Origin: Bacteroidales bacterium M3
GTDB taxonomy: Bacteria > Bacteroidota > Bacteroidia > Bacteroidales > Muribaculaceae
Direction: 5' to 3'
Assembly (NCBI GenBank): GCA_001689445.1
Contig: LUJN01000020.1
Location: 1 to 64,000 of the forward strand
DNA length: 64,000 nucleotides
Under the pieces are notes generated by a model. The model did no database searches, was not told the DNA's origin, and saw only the letters and a program-made list of their open reading frames with translations. Within the stretch, counting starts at the first letter, position 1; each line of letters starts with the position of its first letter. The translations under genes and the position numbers were made by a program. Positions 6,643 through 16,291 of the stretch are shown in pieces.

Positions 6643-7194
6643 TCACTTCATCACCGGATAACCGAGGAAGCCCTGCTGCATGTGCACGGTTAGGCTGTCG
6701 CCGACGTGGGTGCGGGAGTATTTCTTTTGTTTCACGGTCATATCCTTGGTGCGCCCGTCGTCAAATCGTACTGTCAGCACGTAGACGTAGTAGGGCGCGC
6801 CGCGTCCGTAAGAGCGGCGTGAGATGCGGCGGGTCTTGTAGTGGGTCTCGCGCGTCTTGTCCTCCACGACCACGCGCTCCTTATGGGCTGTCGTGGCGTC
6901 GGCGAAGAGGTAATTGCTCCCAAGGACGGCAAATATCCACACCGATGTCGCCACCACCACTTGGCAGAGGTAGTTGAGCCATCGGTTGGAGGTGGCGGTG
7001 AGCCGCGCCCACTTGTCGTGGAGCGGTATGCCCGACAGCAGGCCGACAGTAAGTCCCGTGCCCACGGGTACCCACCACGGCATCACCGTGTCGCGATATA
7101 TGACCATCGACAACCCGAGCATCGAGATGCACAGTGCTCCTATAAATCCTAACGCCACTACGCGTAAAGCCTCCTTAAATGTCGTTTTTGCCAT
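6643..7194 (-). CDS. Small membrane protein of unknown function
   Basis: 183 aa. Three hydrophobic segments occur in the first half (about residues 10-33, 40-56 and 73-97), followed by a basic soluble domain with KTRRISRRSYGRG and a beta-rich part (YYVYVLTVRFDDGRTKDMTV, then LTVHMQQGFLGYPVMK). The topology suggests a membrane anchor with a roughly 85-residue tail domain. I recognise no family. ATG 7194; the divergent M48 protease gene starts at 7332. Confidence 0.7.
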   Translation of the reverse strand: MAKTTFKEALRVVALGFIGALCISMLGLSMVIYRDTVMPWWVPVGTGLTVGLLSGIPLHDKWARLTATSNRWLNYLCQVVVATSVWIFAVLGSNYLFADATTAHKERVVVEDKTRETHYKTRRISRRSYGRGAPYYVYVLTVRFDDGRTKDMTVKQKKYSRTHVGDSLTVHMQQGFLGYPVMK

Positions 7195-7288
7195 TGCGTC
7201 CGATATTGTTCACCGCAAAATTACGCATTTTTGTCATGTCCAAAAGGTTAAAGACAGAAAGAAACGCGGGAGAAGTGAAAAAAGGTTG

Positions 7289-7296
7289 TAATTTTG
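7289..7296 (+). promoter_or_regulatory. Bacteroidetes-type -7 element for the M48 gene
   Basis: TAATTTTG matches the TAnnTTTG consensus of the Bacteroidetes housekeeping sigma factor. It lies 36 bp before the ATG at 7332 and supports that start over an upstream in-frame ATG at 7179, which would lie before the promoter. Confidence 0.6.
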
Positions 7297-7331
7297 CAAC
7301 AGATATAAAACCAAACATCCATATTATTGAT

Positions 7332-8132
7332 ATGAAAAAGAATTTTATCAAACTCATCATGGCAGTGCTCTGCTTGTCAGTTGCAGTGCCCATGTCGGCT
7401 CAATTCAACCTCAAGAAAGCAATCGGCAGTGCCTCCAAGGCTGCTCAGGCAGCCACGCTCACCGACGAGCAGATGGCGGCCTACGTCAAGGAGTCGGTCG
7501 ACTGGATGGACAAGCACAATCCCGTCCCCGGCGAGGAAGATCCCTACACCAAGCGTCTGCGCAATCTCACGCAGGGTCTCACCAACGTGGAGGGTATACC
7601 CTTGAACTTCAAGGTATATGACGTGATTGACGTCAATGCCTTTGCTTGTGCTGACGGCAGCGTCCGCGTATTCTCGTCGCTTATGGACATCATGACCGAC
7701 GACGAGCTGCTCGGCGTCATCGGCCATGAGATAGGCCACGTTGCAAAGCACCACTCCAAGAACGCGTTCCGCACGGCACTCCTCTCCTCGGCACTGCGCG
7801 ATGGCGTATCATCGGTAGGCGGCACAGCCGCAGCCCTCAGTGACTCACAGCTCGGCGACTTGAGCGAGGCGTTGCTAAACTCAAAGTACTCCCAGAAGCA
7901 GGAGAAGGAAGCCGACGAGTATGGCTACGAGTTCCTGAAGAAGAACGGCAAGAACCCCTGGGCAATGTCGCTCGCATTCCGCAAGCTCCAGAAGATGGAG
8001 CAGGAGGCCGGCGCCGGCAAGCAGAGCGCGGTCAGCAAGATGTTCTCCTCTCATCCCGACACTGAGGCGCGTATCAAACGCATGGAGGATAAGGCCACAA
8101 AGGACGGCATAGCCAAGCCCGAAAACAAGTAA
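7332..8132 (+). CDS. Secreted M48-family zinc metalloprotease
   Basis: 266 aa, with a signal peptide (MKKNFIKLIMAVLCLSVAVPMSA, cleavage before Q24). The zinc site is HEIGH at 132-136 and the third ligand lies in EKEADEYG about 65 residues later. The domain ends with SSHPDTEARIKRM, typical of periplasmic M48 peptidases such as the Oma1/LoiP/BepA type, here without TPR repeats. It probably trims misfolded envelope proteins. No lipobox is present, so it should be soluble in the periplasm. The gene has its own promoter and a strong terminator. Confidence 0.9.
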   Translation: MKKNFIKLIMAVLCLSVAVPMSAQFNLKKAIGSASKAAQAATLTDEQMAAYVKESVDWMDKHNPVPGEEDPYTKRLRNLTQGLTNVEGIPLNFKVYDVIDVNAFACADGSVRVFSSLMDIMTDDELLGVIGHEIGHVAKHHSKNAFRTALLSSALRDGVSSVGGTAAALSDSQLGDLSEALLNSKYSQKQEKEADEYGYEFLKKNGKNPWAMSLAFRKLQKMEQEAGAGKQSAVSKMFSSHPDTEARIKRMEDKATKDGIAKPENK

Positions 8133-8154
8133 TCCCCTCCCCATTCATCCACAG

Positions 8155-8199
8155 CACGGGTCGCGGCCATCAAGGCCGCGGCCCGTGTTGGTTTTGTTG
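8155..8199 (+). terminator. Terminator after the M48 gene
   Basis: The stem CACGGG-t-CGCGGCC pairs with GGCCGCG-g-CCCGTG around ATCAA (8155-8187), followed by TTGGTTTTG. Confidence 0.8.
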
Positions 8200-8227
8200 C
8201 GTATTGCCGTAAGATTATGTATATTTG
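8197..8227 (+). promoter_or_regulatory. Promoter of the DEAD-box helicase gene
   Basis: TTG at 8197-8199, 20 bp spacer, and the -7 element TATATTTG at 8220-8227. Predicted transcription begins about 8234, giving a leader of roughly 17 nt before ATG 8251, which decides the start. Confidence 0.7.
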
Positions 8228-8250
8228 TACTCACTTACAAACAGGACATT

Positions 8251-9648
8251 ATGCGATTTGACGAACTGCTATATAACGACAGCGTGCTTGACGCGCTCGA
8301 CGCGATGCACTTCGGGGAGTGTACCCCGATTCAGGAACAGGCGATACCCGTGGCCCTTGAGGGGCGCGACCTCCTTGCCGTAGCCCAGACCGGCACAGGC
8401 AAGACGGCGGCCTATCTTCTCCCCGTGATTGACCTCCTCGCCGACGGCGGATTTCCCGAGGACGCCATCAACTGCGTCGTCATGGCGCCCACACGCGAGC
8501 TGGCGCAGCAGATTGACCAGCAGATGCAGGGATTTGCCTACTTCATGCCCGTGAGCAGCGTCGCCATCTACGGCGGCACCGACGGTGAGACATTCGCCCG
8601 TCAGAAGCGTGGGCTGACAAGCGGTGCCGATGTGGTCATCGCGACGCCCGGCCGTCTTATAGCCCATCAGAATATGGGCTATGTCGACCTGTCGCAGGTG
8701 TCGTTCTTTATACTCGACGAGGCCGACCGTATGCTCGATATGGGATTTTTTGACGACATCATGTCGATATATTCCGCGCTTCCCAAGGATTGCCAGACGC
8801 TGATGTTCTCGGCCACGATGCCCCCGAAAATCAAGAAACTCGCCAAACAAATACTCAAGGACCCGGTGGAGGTGAAAATCGCCGTCTCCAAGCCGGCCGA
8901 CAATATCGACCAGTCGGTCTACTTCTGCAACGACGCGCAGAAAACCAATCTCCTTGCCCACCTGTTCACCGAGATTCCGCCGCAGCGCGTCATCGTCTTT
9001 TCGTCGTCAAAGCAGAAAATTAAGGAACTTACCCGCGAATTGCGCCGCCGCAAGTTTAACGTGGGCGAGATGCACTCCGACCTCGACCAGTCGACCCGCG
9101 AGCAGGTGATGCTCGACTTCAAGGCCAACCGCGTCGGCGTCCTCTTGGCAACCGACATCGTGGCGCGAGGCATTGACATTGACGACATAACTCTTGTGGT
9201 CAATTATGACGTGCCCCGCGACGCCGAGGACTATGTGCACCGCATCGGGCGCACGGCGCGTGCCGCCAGCTCCGGTGCGGCGACCACGTTTGTCAGCCCG
9301 CGCGACAGGCAGAGTTTTGTCCGCATCGAACAGCTGATAGAGATGCAGGTGCCACGTCGCGATGTTCCTGAGCATCTTGGCGGCAATGCCTCTGAAAGCT
9401 CAGGCCGCGAGCGGCGCGAACGCAACGCTAAAGGCCGACGTGATGGCGACAGGCGTGGTGGGCGTGGAGGCAAGCCACTACGTCAAGGGGGCCATGACAA
9501 CTCCCGCAGTGAGAAACCGACGGAGGCTGCCGCCTCTGCCGACAAGTCGGCAGATAATCCGCGTAAGCCGCGCTCACATCGTGGGGGCCGTGGGCGTGGA
9601 CGTGGCAATGGCGGCGCTAAAAAGGATAAGCCGTCTGACCCCCAGTGA
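8251..9648 (+). CDS. DEAD-box ATP-dependent RNA helicase
   Basis: 465 aa. All helicase motifs are present: Q motif (CTPIQEQAIPVALEG), AQTGTGKT, PTRELAQQ, TPGRL, DEAD, SAT, then ARGIDI and HRIGRTAR. After the core (about residue 370) comes a tail rich in Arg and Gly (for example RRGGRGGKP and GGRGRGRGNGG), a usual RNA-binding extension of RhlE-type helicases. It unwinds short RNA duplexes in ribosome assembly or mRNA decay. A promoter lies just upstream; it stands alone as a transcript. Confidence 0.92.
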   Translation: MRFDELLYNDSVLDALDAMHFGECTPIQEQAIPVALEGRDLLAVAQTGTGKTAAYLLPVIDLLADGGFPEDAINCVVMAPTRELAQQIDQQMQGFAYFMPVSSVAIYGGTDGETFARQKRGLTSGADVVIATPGRLIAHQNMGYVDLSQVSFFILDEADRMLDMGFFDDIMSIYSALPKDCQTLMFSATMPPKIKKLAKQILKDPVEVKIAVSKPADNIDQSVYFCNDAQKTNLLAHLFTEIPPQRVIVFSSSKQKIKELTRELRRRKFNVGEMHSDLDQSTREQVMLDFKANRVGVLLATDIVARGIDIDDITLVVNYDVPRDAEDYVHRIGRTARAASSGAATTFVSPRDRQSFVRIEQLIEMQVPRRDVPEHLGGNASESSGRERRERNAKGRRDGDRRGGRGGKPLRQGGHDNSRSEKPTEAAASADKSADNPRKPRSHRGGRGRGRGNGGAKKDKPSDPQ

Positions 9649-9791
9649 TGCGTTTCGATGAGTCATATGCCGTTTAGGGAATTTCCACTTTGGAAAAATT
9701 AACGGGCATCATTAGATAGTTCCTTTTTCTGAGACGTTTTCAGATATGGAAGGCTCTTTGTGCCCCGGTTTTTATATACCATAACCAATAT

Positions 9792-11552
9792 ATGTCAGAA
9801 ATAGATATCAACAAGATTCATTCCCCGCAGGATATTAAGGGAATGGACTACGCACAGCTTACTGACGTTGCTGCGCAGCTTAGGGCGGCGCTGTTGAAGA
9901 AACTTTCGTCCCGTGGCGGCCACGTTGGTCCCAATCTCGGCATGGTGGAGGCCACTGTCGCGCTCCACTATGTCTTTGACGCGCCAAAGGACAAGATAGT
10001 CTTTGATGTCTCCCACCAGTCGTATGCCCACAAGATGCTCACCGGACGTGTAGAGGCATTTACCGACCCCGCGCATTATAATGACGTTACGGGCTATACC
10101 AATCCGCGTGAGAGCGAGTATGACCTCTTTTCCATCGGTCACACCTCCACGTCCCTGTCTCTTGCCACGGGGCTTGCCAAGGCCCGTGACATCAACGGTG
10201 GCAAGGAAAATGTCGTCGCTGTCATCGGCGATGGCGCCCTCAGCGGGGGTCAGGCTTTTGAGGGGCTCGACTATGGTGCGACATTGGGGACCAACCTTAT
10301 CGTCATCGTCAACGACAACGACATGAGCATTGCCGAAAACCACGGTGCGCTCTATGCCGACCTAAGGTTGTTGCGCAATACCAACGGCACCGGCGAACCC
10401 AACTATTTCCGCTCGCTCGGATACAGTTACCGTTATGTCAGGTATGGCAATGACATTCGCTCGCTTGTCGAGGCATTCAAGGCGGTGAAAGATATAGACC
10501 ATCCCGTTGTGGTGCATATCAACACCATGAAAGGCGAGGGCCTTCCGGCCGCCGAAGCCAACAAGGAGGCGTTCCACTATACATCGCCATTTGACCTCAA
10601 GACCGGCGCACCGGCTGTCGAGGACTCTTCAGAGGACTATGCCGACATATTTGCCCGTCACATGCTCGACCGTATGCATGACAACGACCGGCTCGTAGTG
10701 CTCACAGCGGGCACACCGGGCTCCATAGGTTTCTCCCCCGAGCGACGCAAGGCTGCCGGGCGCCGGTTTGTCGATGTCGGCATCGCCGAGCAACAGGCTG
10801 TCGGCATGACTGCCGGCCTGTGCAAGGGCGGAGCGGTTCCCGTGTTCGGGGTGGTCGGCTCGTTTCTCCAGCGCGCCTATGACCAGGTGAGCCAGGATGT
10901 CGCAATCAACCGTCAGCCCTCGGTCTTTGTCTTATTCTTTGGCGGTGTCTATGGCATTCCCGATGAGACTCACCTCGGATTCTTTGACATCGCTTTGCTC
11001 TCCAATATCCCCAACCTCCTGTTCCTTGCCCCGACCTGCAAGGAGGAGTATCTCGCAATGATTGACTGGGCAACTACACAACGTGAGCGTCCCGTTGTCG
11101 TGCGCACTCCCGGAGGGGCAGTGAAATCCTCCTCGCGCGAGTTTCCCGAGGACTACTCAAAGCCATCGTATGAGGTTGTCGCCCAAGGCAGCCGCGTGGC
11201 TCTCATAGGTGCCGGCACATTCTTTGCCAACGCCTCTGAAGCGTCAACACTGCTGAAAGAGCGTGGCATCACCCCGACGCTTATCAATCCTCGCGAGCTG
11301 ACTACCCTCGACACCGCCACCCTCGACACGCTTCGCGACTATGAACTCGTTGTCACACTTGAGGACGGCATCCTTGATGGCGGTTTTGGCCAGAAAGTCG
11401 CCGCTTATCTCGGCGAGGCATCCGTCAAGGTGAAATGCCTCGGACTGCCCAAGGAGTTTCTCAACGACTACAATGCCGCCCAACTCGTCGAACAATGCGG
11501 TCTCACCTCCGCCCAAGTCGCCGACATGGTGGTGAAGCACCTCAACGCCTAA
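9792..11552 (+). CDS. dxs: 1-deoxy-D-xylulose-5-phosphate synthase, short form
   Basis: 586 aa thiamine-diphosphate enzyme that joins pyruvate and glyceraldehyde 3-phosphate to form DXP for isoprenoid, thiamine and pyridoxal precursors. Seen: RGGHVGPNLGMVEATVALHY, FDVSHQSYAHKMLTGR, SIGHTSTSLS, the cofactor motif GDGALSGG with NDNDMSI about 30 residues on, and the transketolase-type pyrimidine and C-terminal domains (GIAEQQAVGMTAGL). It is some 40 residues shorter than the common form; the segment between the NDN motif and the second domain is compressed, and several usual family words are altered. It may be a second DXS-like enzyme of the genome. Confidence 0.8.
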   Translation: MSEIDINKIHSPQDIKGMDYAQLTDVAAQLRAALLKKLSSRGGHVGPNLGMVEATVALHYVFDAPKDKIVFDVSHQSYAHKMLTGRVEAFTDPAHYNDVTGYTNPRESEYDLFSIGHTSTSLSLATGLAKARDINGGKENVVAVIGDGALSGGQAFEGLDYGATLGTNLIVIVNDNDMSIAENHGALYADLRLLRNTNGTGEPNYFRSLGYSYRYVRYGNDIRSLVEAFKAVKDIDHPVVVHINTMKGEGLPAAEANKEAFHYTSPFDLKTGAPAVEDSSEDYADIFARHMLDRMHDNDRLVVLTAGTPGSIGFSPERRKAAGRRFVDVGIAEQQAVGMTAGLCKGGAVPVFGVVGSFLQRAYDQVSQDVAINRQPSVFVLFFGGVYGIPDETHLGFFDIALLSNIPNLLFLAPTCKEEYLAMIDWATTQRERPVVVRTPGGAVKSSSREFPEDYSKPSYEVVAQGSRVALIGAGTFFANASEASTLLKERGITPTLINPRELTTLDTATLDTLRDYELVVTLEDGILDGGFGQKVAAYLGEASVKVKCLGLPKEFLNDYNAAQLVEQCGLTSAQVADMVVKHLNA

Positions 11553-11615
11553 TTGATATCTAAATAATCTGTTTTATTGACAATTGTGCCGGAGTATCAA
11601 GGGGTTATATGAGTT

Positions 11616-11650
11616 TATGCAAATTTGCAATGGCACTGAAAATTTGCATA
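11616..11650. repeat. Inverted repeat after dxs
   Basis: TATGCAAATTT (11616-11626) pairs perfectly with AAATTTGCATA (11640-11650) over 13 nt. It lies between the convergent genes dxs and the M3 peptidase, before the main terminator. Confidence 0.5.
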
Positions 11651-11710
11651 AATAATGGATATAATATTGGATTACAGGATGTTATAATTGGCTTTAACCG
11701 GGTTATATAG

Positions 11711-11748
11711 AAACCGTCCTGTGACCGTGAAAGGTCACAGGACGGTTT
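11711..11748. terminator. Bidirectional terminator between dxs and M3 peptidase genes
   Basis: A perfect 16-bp stem, AAACCGTCCTGTGACC (11711-11726) with 11733-11748, and a 6-nt loop. Weak T-rich tracts lie on both sides (TTGGTTCTT on plus, TTTCTATATAA on minus), suiting convergent genes. Confidence 0.8.
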
Positions 11749-11768
11749 GGTTCTTATGAGGGCCGGGT

Positions 11769-13907
11769 TTACTTCAGGCCCCGGTTGCGCAGCAGGGCGT
11801 CAACCTGGGGTTTGTGGCCACGGAACTTGACGTACAGTTCCATCGGGTCTTCGCTGTCTCCCTTTTCGAGTACGTACTGCTTGAACGCCTTGGCGGTGGC
11901 GGGGTCAAATATGCCTTTCTCCTTAAACAGCTCAAAGCCGTCGCAGTCGAGCACCTCGGCCCACAGGTAGGTGTAGTAGCCGCATGAGTAGCCGTCGCTG
12001 CCGAACACATGCTTGAAGTAGGGGCTGCGGTAGCGGAATTCCACCTCCTTGGGCATGTTAAGTTTTTCCTTGACCTGTGCCTCAAACTCATCGACATTCA
12101 CGCTGTCGGCATTGGTCAGCTTACCCCATTCGAGGTCGAGCAGGGCAGCGCCGACGAGTTCGGTCGTAGTGAAGCCCTGGTTGTGGGTCGATGCAGCCTC
12201 CAGCTTCTTTATCAGCTCGTCGGGCATCGGCTCGCCGGTCTTGTAGTGGTGGGCATAGATTTTGAGCATCTCGGGTTCAAACGCCCAATGCTCGTGAATC
12301 TGCGAGGGGAGTTCCACAAAGTCGCGGTCGACGTTGGTTCCCGCCTGGCTCTTGTACTTGGCGCGGGTGAGCATCCCGTGCAGCCCGTGACCGAACTCGT
12401 GGAACATCGTCTCCACCTCGTCGATGGTGAGCAGCGCCGGGGTGTCGGCGGTCGGCTTGGAGAAGTTGCCCACGTTGTAGATGATGGGGCGCACCTCGGA
12501 GCCGTCCTCCTTGGTGTAGGCACCCTTGAACTCGCTCATCCATGCGCCTTGACGCTTGGAGGCACGGGGGAAATAGTCGGTCATGAACACTGCCACGTGG
12601 TTGCCGGCCGAGTCGGTTACCTCATAGACTTTCACCTCGGGATGGTATTTGGGGGCGTTTGGCAGCTCGGTGAAGTTGACGCCATAGAGCTTGTTGGCCA
12701 TATAGAATATGCCGTTGCGCACCGAGTCGACGGCAAAATACTGGCGCACCTCATCCTCGTCGAGATTGTACTTGTCCTTGCGCACTTTCTCGGCATAGTA
12801 ATAGTAGTCCCACGGTGCAATCTTGAAGTTGCCACCCTCCTTGTCGGCGAGGGCCTGCATCTCCTTGACCTCCTCGTCGACACGCGCTATGGCGGGTTTC
12901 CATATCTGTAGGAGGAGATTTTCGGCAGCTGCCTCGGTCTTCGCCATCACGTTGTCAATCATGTAGTCGGCATAGGTGTCAAATCCGAGCAGCTTGGCCT
13001 TCTCAATGCGGGTTTTAAGTATCTCCTTGATGATGGGGGCGTTGTCATACTCGCCGTCGGACGCAAGACGAGTGTAGCCCTGATACATCATGCGGCGCAG
13101 GTCGCGGTTGTCGGCATACTGCAACAGCGGCAGTCGGCTGGGGGCATGTAGGGTGAACACCCACTTGCCCTTGTGTCCGCGGGCCTCTGCCTCCTCGGCG
13201 GCCACGGCGATGGATGATGCGGGCAGCCCGGCGAGGTCTTCCTGCTTGTCGACCACAATCTCAAACGAGTTGGTGGCGTTGAGCAGGTTTTTGTTAAACT
13301 TCAGGTAGAGGTCGGTGAGGCGGGTGTTTAGCTGCTTTAGCTTCTCCTTGTCGGCCTTGGAGAGTAGCGCGCCGTTGCGCACCGCGCTCTTGTAGCTGCT
13401 CTCGACGGCACGCTTCTGGGCGGTGTCGAGGCCAAGATTATCGCGGTTGTCATAGAGGTATTTCACACGTTGGAAAAGGCCCTCGTTCATCGATATCTCA
13501 TCGCTGAGCTGCGACACCATGGGATATGCCTTCTCGGCTATAGCCACCATCTCGGGCGACGACATCGACTCGTCGAGCGCGCTGAACACAATCATCGCTT
13601 TCTCCAGCAGCTCGCCCGACTGGTCGAGAGCGAGGATGGTGTTGGCGAAAGTCGGTGTCTCCTTATTGTTGACGATAGCGGCCACCTCCTGGCGTTGACG
13701 CTCTATGCCTGCGGTTATTGCGGGCAGGTAGTCCTCATATTCAATCTCCTCGAAGGGAGGAATGTCGAATGGCGTGTTGTACGGCTCGACAAACGGGTTT
13801 ACACGGTCTGGATTCATCTTTGCCGGTTTTTCTTGTCCCGATACCGGGATTGCGGCGGCGCCCATCAGCGTGCAGGCGACCACGGCGGTTAGTAATCTGG
13901 GTTTCAT
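11769..13907 (-). CDS. M3-family metallopeptidase, peptidyl-dipeptidase Dcp-like
   Basis: 712 aa with a signal peptide (MKPRLLTAVVACTLMGAAAIPVSG), so an exported zinc oligopeptidase. The zinc motif is HEFGH at 503-507, followed by GLHGML, and the family's later block HNQGFTTTELVGAALLDLEW is present. The length matches Dcp and oligopeptidase A. It would cut dipeptides or short fragments from peptides in the periplasm. It is the last gene of a possible run with the four upstream genes, since its ATG lies 9 bp past the stop of the phosphatase-fold gene at 13917. Confidence 0.92.
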   Translation of the reverse strand: MKPRLLTAVVACTLMGAAAIPVSGQEKPAKMNPDRVNPFVEPYNTPFDIPPFEEIEYEDYLPAITAGIERQRQEVAAIVNNKETPTFANTILALDQSGELLEKAMIVFSALDESMSSPEMVAIAEKAYPMVSQLSDEISMNEGLFQRVKYLYDNRDNLGLDTAQKRAVESSYKSAVRNGALLSKADKEKLKQLNTRLTDLYLKFNKNLLNATNSFEIVVDKQEDLAGLPASSIAVAAEEAEARGHKGKWVFTLHAPSRLPLLQYADNRDLRRMMYQGYTRLASDGEYDNAPIIKEILKTRIEKAKLLGFDTYADYMIDNVMAKTEAAAENLLLQIWKPAIARVDEEVKEMQALADKEGGNFKIAPWDYYYYAEKVRKDKYNLDEDEVRQYFAVDSVRNGIFYMANKLYGVNFTELPNAPKYHPEVKVYEVTDSAGNHVAVFMTDYFPRASKRQGAWMSEFKGAYTKEDGSEVRPIIYNVGNFSKPTADTPALLTIDEVETMFHEFGHGLHGMLTRAKYKSQAGTNVDRDFVELPSQIHEHWAFEPEMLKIYAHHYKTGEPMPDELIKKLEAASTHNQGFTTTELVGAALLDLEWGKLTNADSVNVDEFEAQVKEKLNMPKEVEFRYRSPYFKHVFGSDGYSCGYYTYLWAEVLDCDGFELFKEKGIFDPATAKAFKQYVLEKGDSEDPMELYVKFRGHKPQVDALLRNRGLK

Positions 13908-13916
13908 TCGCAGGTA

Positions 13917-15101
13917 TTATTTATTGGTTAATTGTTGCTTCTGTGTCTTGTCCTCATCCTCGGGCGCGTCCCACAGGAATGTAGCCTCAAGCCAGTAATG
14001 GTCGCTTGAGCGCACATTGCCGCGGTGTACGTTGATGGCTTTCAGGCTACCGCGATAGAGTATGTGGTCTATGCGGAAGTAGAAGTTGTCGGCATAATGG
14101 GTGACGCCGGGCCAGAACGCCGTCTCGTTGTAGGCGTCATGCAGTCCCGAGGCGCGTATTAGCCGGTAGGTGTAGGAGGCCGGGACATCGTTGAAGTCAC
14201 CACATACGATGACATTCTCCCCGCCATCCTCGGCGATGTAGTCCACGATACGGCTCGCCTGGTCGGCACGGGTGATATTGGCTCGCTTGTATTTGCTCAG
14301 GAGCGTGTTGCGCATCTCCTTGATGTCATCACGCGAGCCGCTCATGTCGGTAAGTTCCTTGAACACTTTTTTCTCCGAGCGTTTAAGGCCGAGCGACTGG
14401 AGGTGGAGGTTGAAGATGGTGAGCCGGTGCCCCTCGATTTCCACCTCAAAGCGTGACATCTCGGCTGCATCTCCGGGCTTGCGTTGGTAGCGGTCGCCCC
14501 TGAAAGGATATTTTGACAGGAACACCATGCCGTCAAATGTCATCGTGCGATGAGGATAGATAGAGTCGATTTTCTCGCGCTGGGCTCGGGTGATTTTCAG
14601 CGAGTCGAGCCGCTTTTTGATTTTGTGTGCGAATACCTCCTGTAGGCACACCATGTCGGCATCGCGGTCGATAATCTGCTGTAGAGTGCGGTTGCCGTCG
14701 GAGGGGTATATCCCCTCGGTGTCACGGAACGAGCTTGTGTTGTAGGTCAGCAGCGTGAAAGAACGGGTTCTCTCAAGACTGTCGAGGCTGTCAGCGGTGC
14801 GTGCCGAGGTGCTGCACGGGAAATATTCTCCAAGGGTGGGGGAGGAGGCGATGATGGCAATGAGCGGGGCTGCAATCCATCGCGGCGAGAGCCATGCGTC
14901 GGCGAGTATCACCACGATGTCGGCAAGCACCCATAGCGGGAACGCAAGACACATCAGACCCGATAGTGCCGACATCGTTGATTCGGATGGCATGACAGTC
15001 CCTCCATATGCCCCCCACACAGTCCCGGCTGCCACAACGAGTGACAGCCCGATGAATATCGGACGCAGTATGCGTCGTATGGGATTGGCGTGTCTCATCA
15101 T
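13917..15101 (-). CDS. Membrane-anchored endonuclease/exonuclease/phosphatase-fold protein 2
   Basis: 394 aa. Three hydrophobic helices fill the first 95 residues, then an EEP domain: LLTYNTSSF, VCLQEV, LSKYPF, INLHLQS-type FNLHLQSLG, CGDFNDVPASYTYR, and a final DH in SSDHYWL. The metal and catalytic residues of DNase I-like phosphodiesterases are all there. Substrate unknown; such anchored EEP proteins may cleave nucleic acid, lipid or sugar phosphates outside the membrane. It overlaps its paralogue upstream by 4 bp. Confidence 0.88.
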   Translation of the reverse strand: MMRHANPIRRILRPIFIGLSLVVAAGTVWGAYGGTVMPSESTMSALSGLMCLAFPLWVLADIVVILADAWLSPRWIAAPLIAIIASSPTLGEYFPCSTSARTADSLDSLERTRSFTLLTYNTSSFRDTEGIYPSDGNRTLQQIIDRDADMVCLQEVFAHKIKKRLDSLKITRAQREKIDSIYPHRTMTFDGMVFLSKYPFRGDRYQRKPGDAAEMSRFEVEIEGHRLTIFNLHLQSLGLKRSEKKVFKELTDMSGSRDDIKEMRNTLLSKYKRANITRADQASRIVDYIAEDGGENVIVCGDFNDVPASYTYRLIRASGLHDAYNETAFWPGVTHYADNFYFRIDHILYRGSLKAINVHRGNVRSSDHYWLEATFLWDAPEDEDKTQKQQLTNK

Positions 15102-16291
15102 CGGTGGTGGTTGTAATAGGTTGTGTCGATAGGCATTGATGTCGCGTCAAACACAAGCGGCCGCCTAAGGTTCTTGTCCCACATGAATGTCACCAACAGC
15201 GGGTAGTGGTCGCTCGACGGGATATTGCCCCGCTCCACCTTGACAGGCCGCAGCTCGCCGCGATAGAACACCTGGTCGATGTGGAAGTAGAAGCGGTTGT
15301 CGTTGTAGGTGATTGTGGGGCCGATGGCGGCCTTTGAATAGGCATCTTTCAGACCGGCGCGTTGCATAGCACGGTAGGCATAGCTCAATGTTACGTCGTT
15401 GAAGTCGCCGCAGAGGAGTATGTTGGTGTCGTCAAAAGCCTGTGTCCATAGGGCGATGCGGTCGGCCTGACGGGCGCGTTGCTCAAATCCGGCAAACAGT
15501 TTGTCGAGCAGTTGTGATCGTATGTGGGCAAGCGACTGCTTGCGGTCGACCGAGGTCATTTGTAGGAACAGCTCGCGGTCACTTGTCGTCAGGCCGAGCG
15601 ACTGCAGGTGCACGTTGAAGATGGTTGTCACATGTCCATGGATATTGGTACGGTAGGCTGCAAACTGCGCCTCGTCGTCCTTCTCCCTCCGGAGCGGGAT
15701 GGGGAGAAACGGGAACTTTGACAGCATAGTTTGTCCGTTTTTCCCGACATGGCGATAGGGATAACGCTCGATGATGGAATCAATCTGCTCGTGTGTGACG
15801 CAAAGCGGTCCAAAAGCACCGATGTATCCGCACTCCTGGAGGCATACGACATCGGCGTCGGTCGACAGTATATATGAGACGGTGCGGTTGGTACTGTCCG
15901 GATAAATGTCTTTATTGTCAATGAAATTGAGTGTGTTGTAGGTAAGCAGGGTGAACATTCGCCGTTCCTCCTCATAGTCGGGCTTGCCCATTGGCAAGGA
16001 TACGGGGCTTGTGTCGAGTATCGCCCCGGCAGAGAGCAGCATTGCCCCGGCGGGTACCCACGCCAATGGACGGCGAAGCATCAGGTCCAGCGCCAGAAGC
16101 ACGATGTCGGCCACGATAAGCCCCGGGAACACCATGACAAGCAGCGACGCCACCGGCATCTCGTCGGGGTATATGTAGCCGCCATATGCGCCTATCAGAG
16201 TCATGATGGCAAACAGGACGTTGCACGCTACCCCAATTGCAAGGGGGAGGTTGTGCCGCATGATTGATAAAGTGTCTTTTAGCCTGTTCAT
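15098..16291 (-). CDS. Membrane-anchored endonuclease/exonuclease/phosphatase-fold protein 1
   Basis: 397 aa paralogue of the next gene with the same plan: three N-terminal transmembrane helices, then an EEP domain with LLTYNTLNF, VCLQECGY, LSKFPF, FNVHLQSLG, CGDFNDVTLSYAYR and SSDHYPLLV. The shared words (HLQSLGL, FYFRIDH/FYFHIDQ, YRGxL, GNxxSSDHY) show a tandem duplication. Each copy overlaps its neighbour by 4 bp (with a rhomboid upstream and the EEP copy downstream), so all are co-translated. Substrate unknown. Confidence 0.88.
   Translation of the reverse strand: MNRLKDTLSIMRHNLPLAIGVACNVLFAIMTLIGAYGGYIYPDEMPVASLLVMVFPGLIVADIVLLALDLMLRRPLAWVPAGAMLLSAGAILDTSPVSLPMGKPDYEEERRMFTLLTYNTLNFIDNKDIYPDSTNRTVSYILSTDADVVCLQECGYIGAFGPLCVTHEQIDSIIERYPYRHVGKNGQTMLSKFPFLPIPLRREKDDEAQFAAYRTNIHGHVTTIFNVHLQSLGLTTSDRELFLQMTSVDRKQSLAHIRSQLLDKLFAGFEQRARQADRIALWTQAFDDTNILLCGDFNDVTLSYAYRAMQRAGLKDAYSKAAIGPTITYNDNRFYFHIDQVFYRGELRPVKVERGNIPSSDHYPLLVTFMWDKNLRRPLVFDATSMPIDTTYYNHHR

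Noticed and set aside
12009..12911. 300-codon plus-strand frame antisense to the M3 peptidase
   Set aside because: It is a mirror of GC-biased codons; the minus strand carries the complete HEFGH peptidase.
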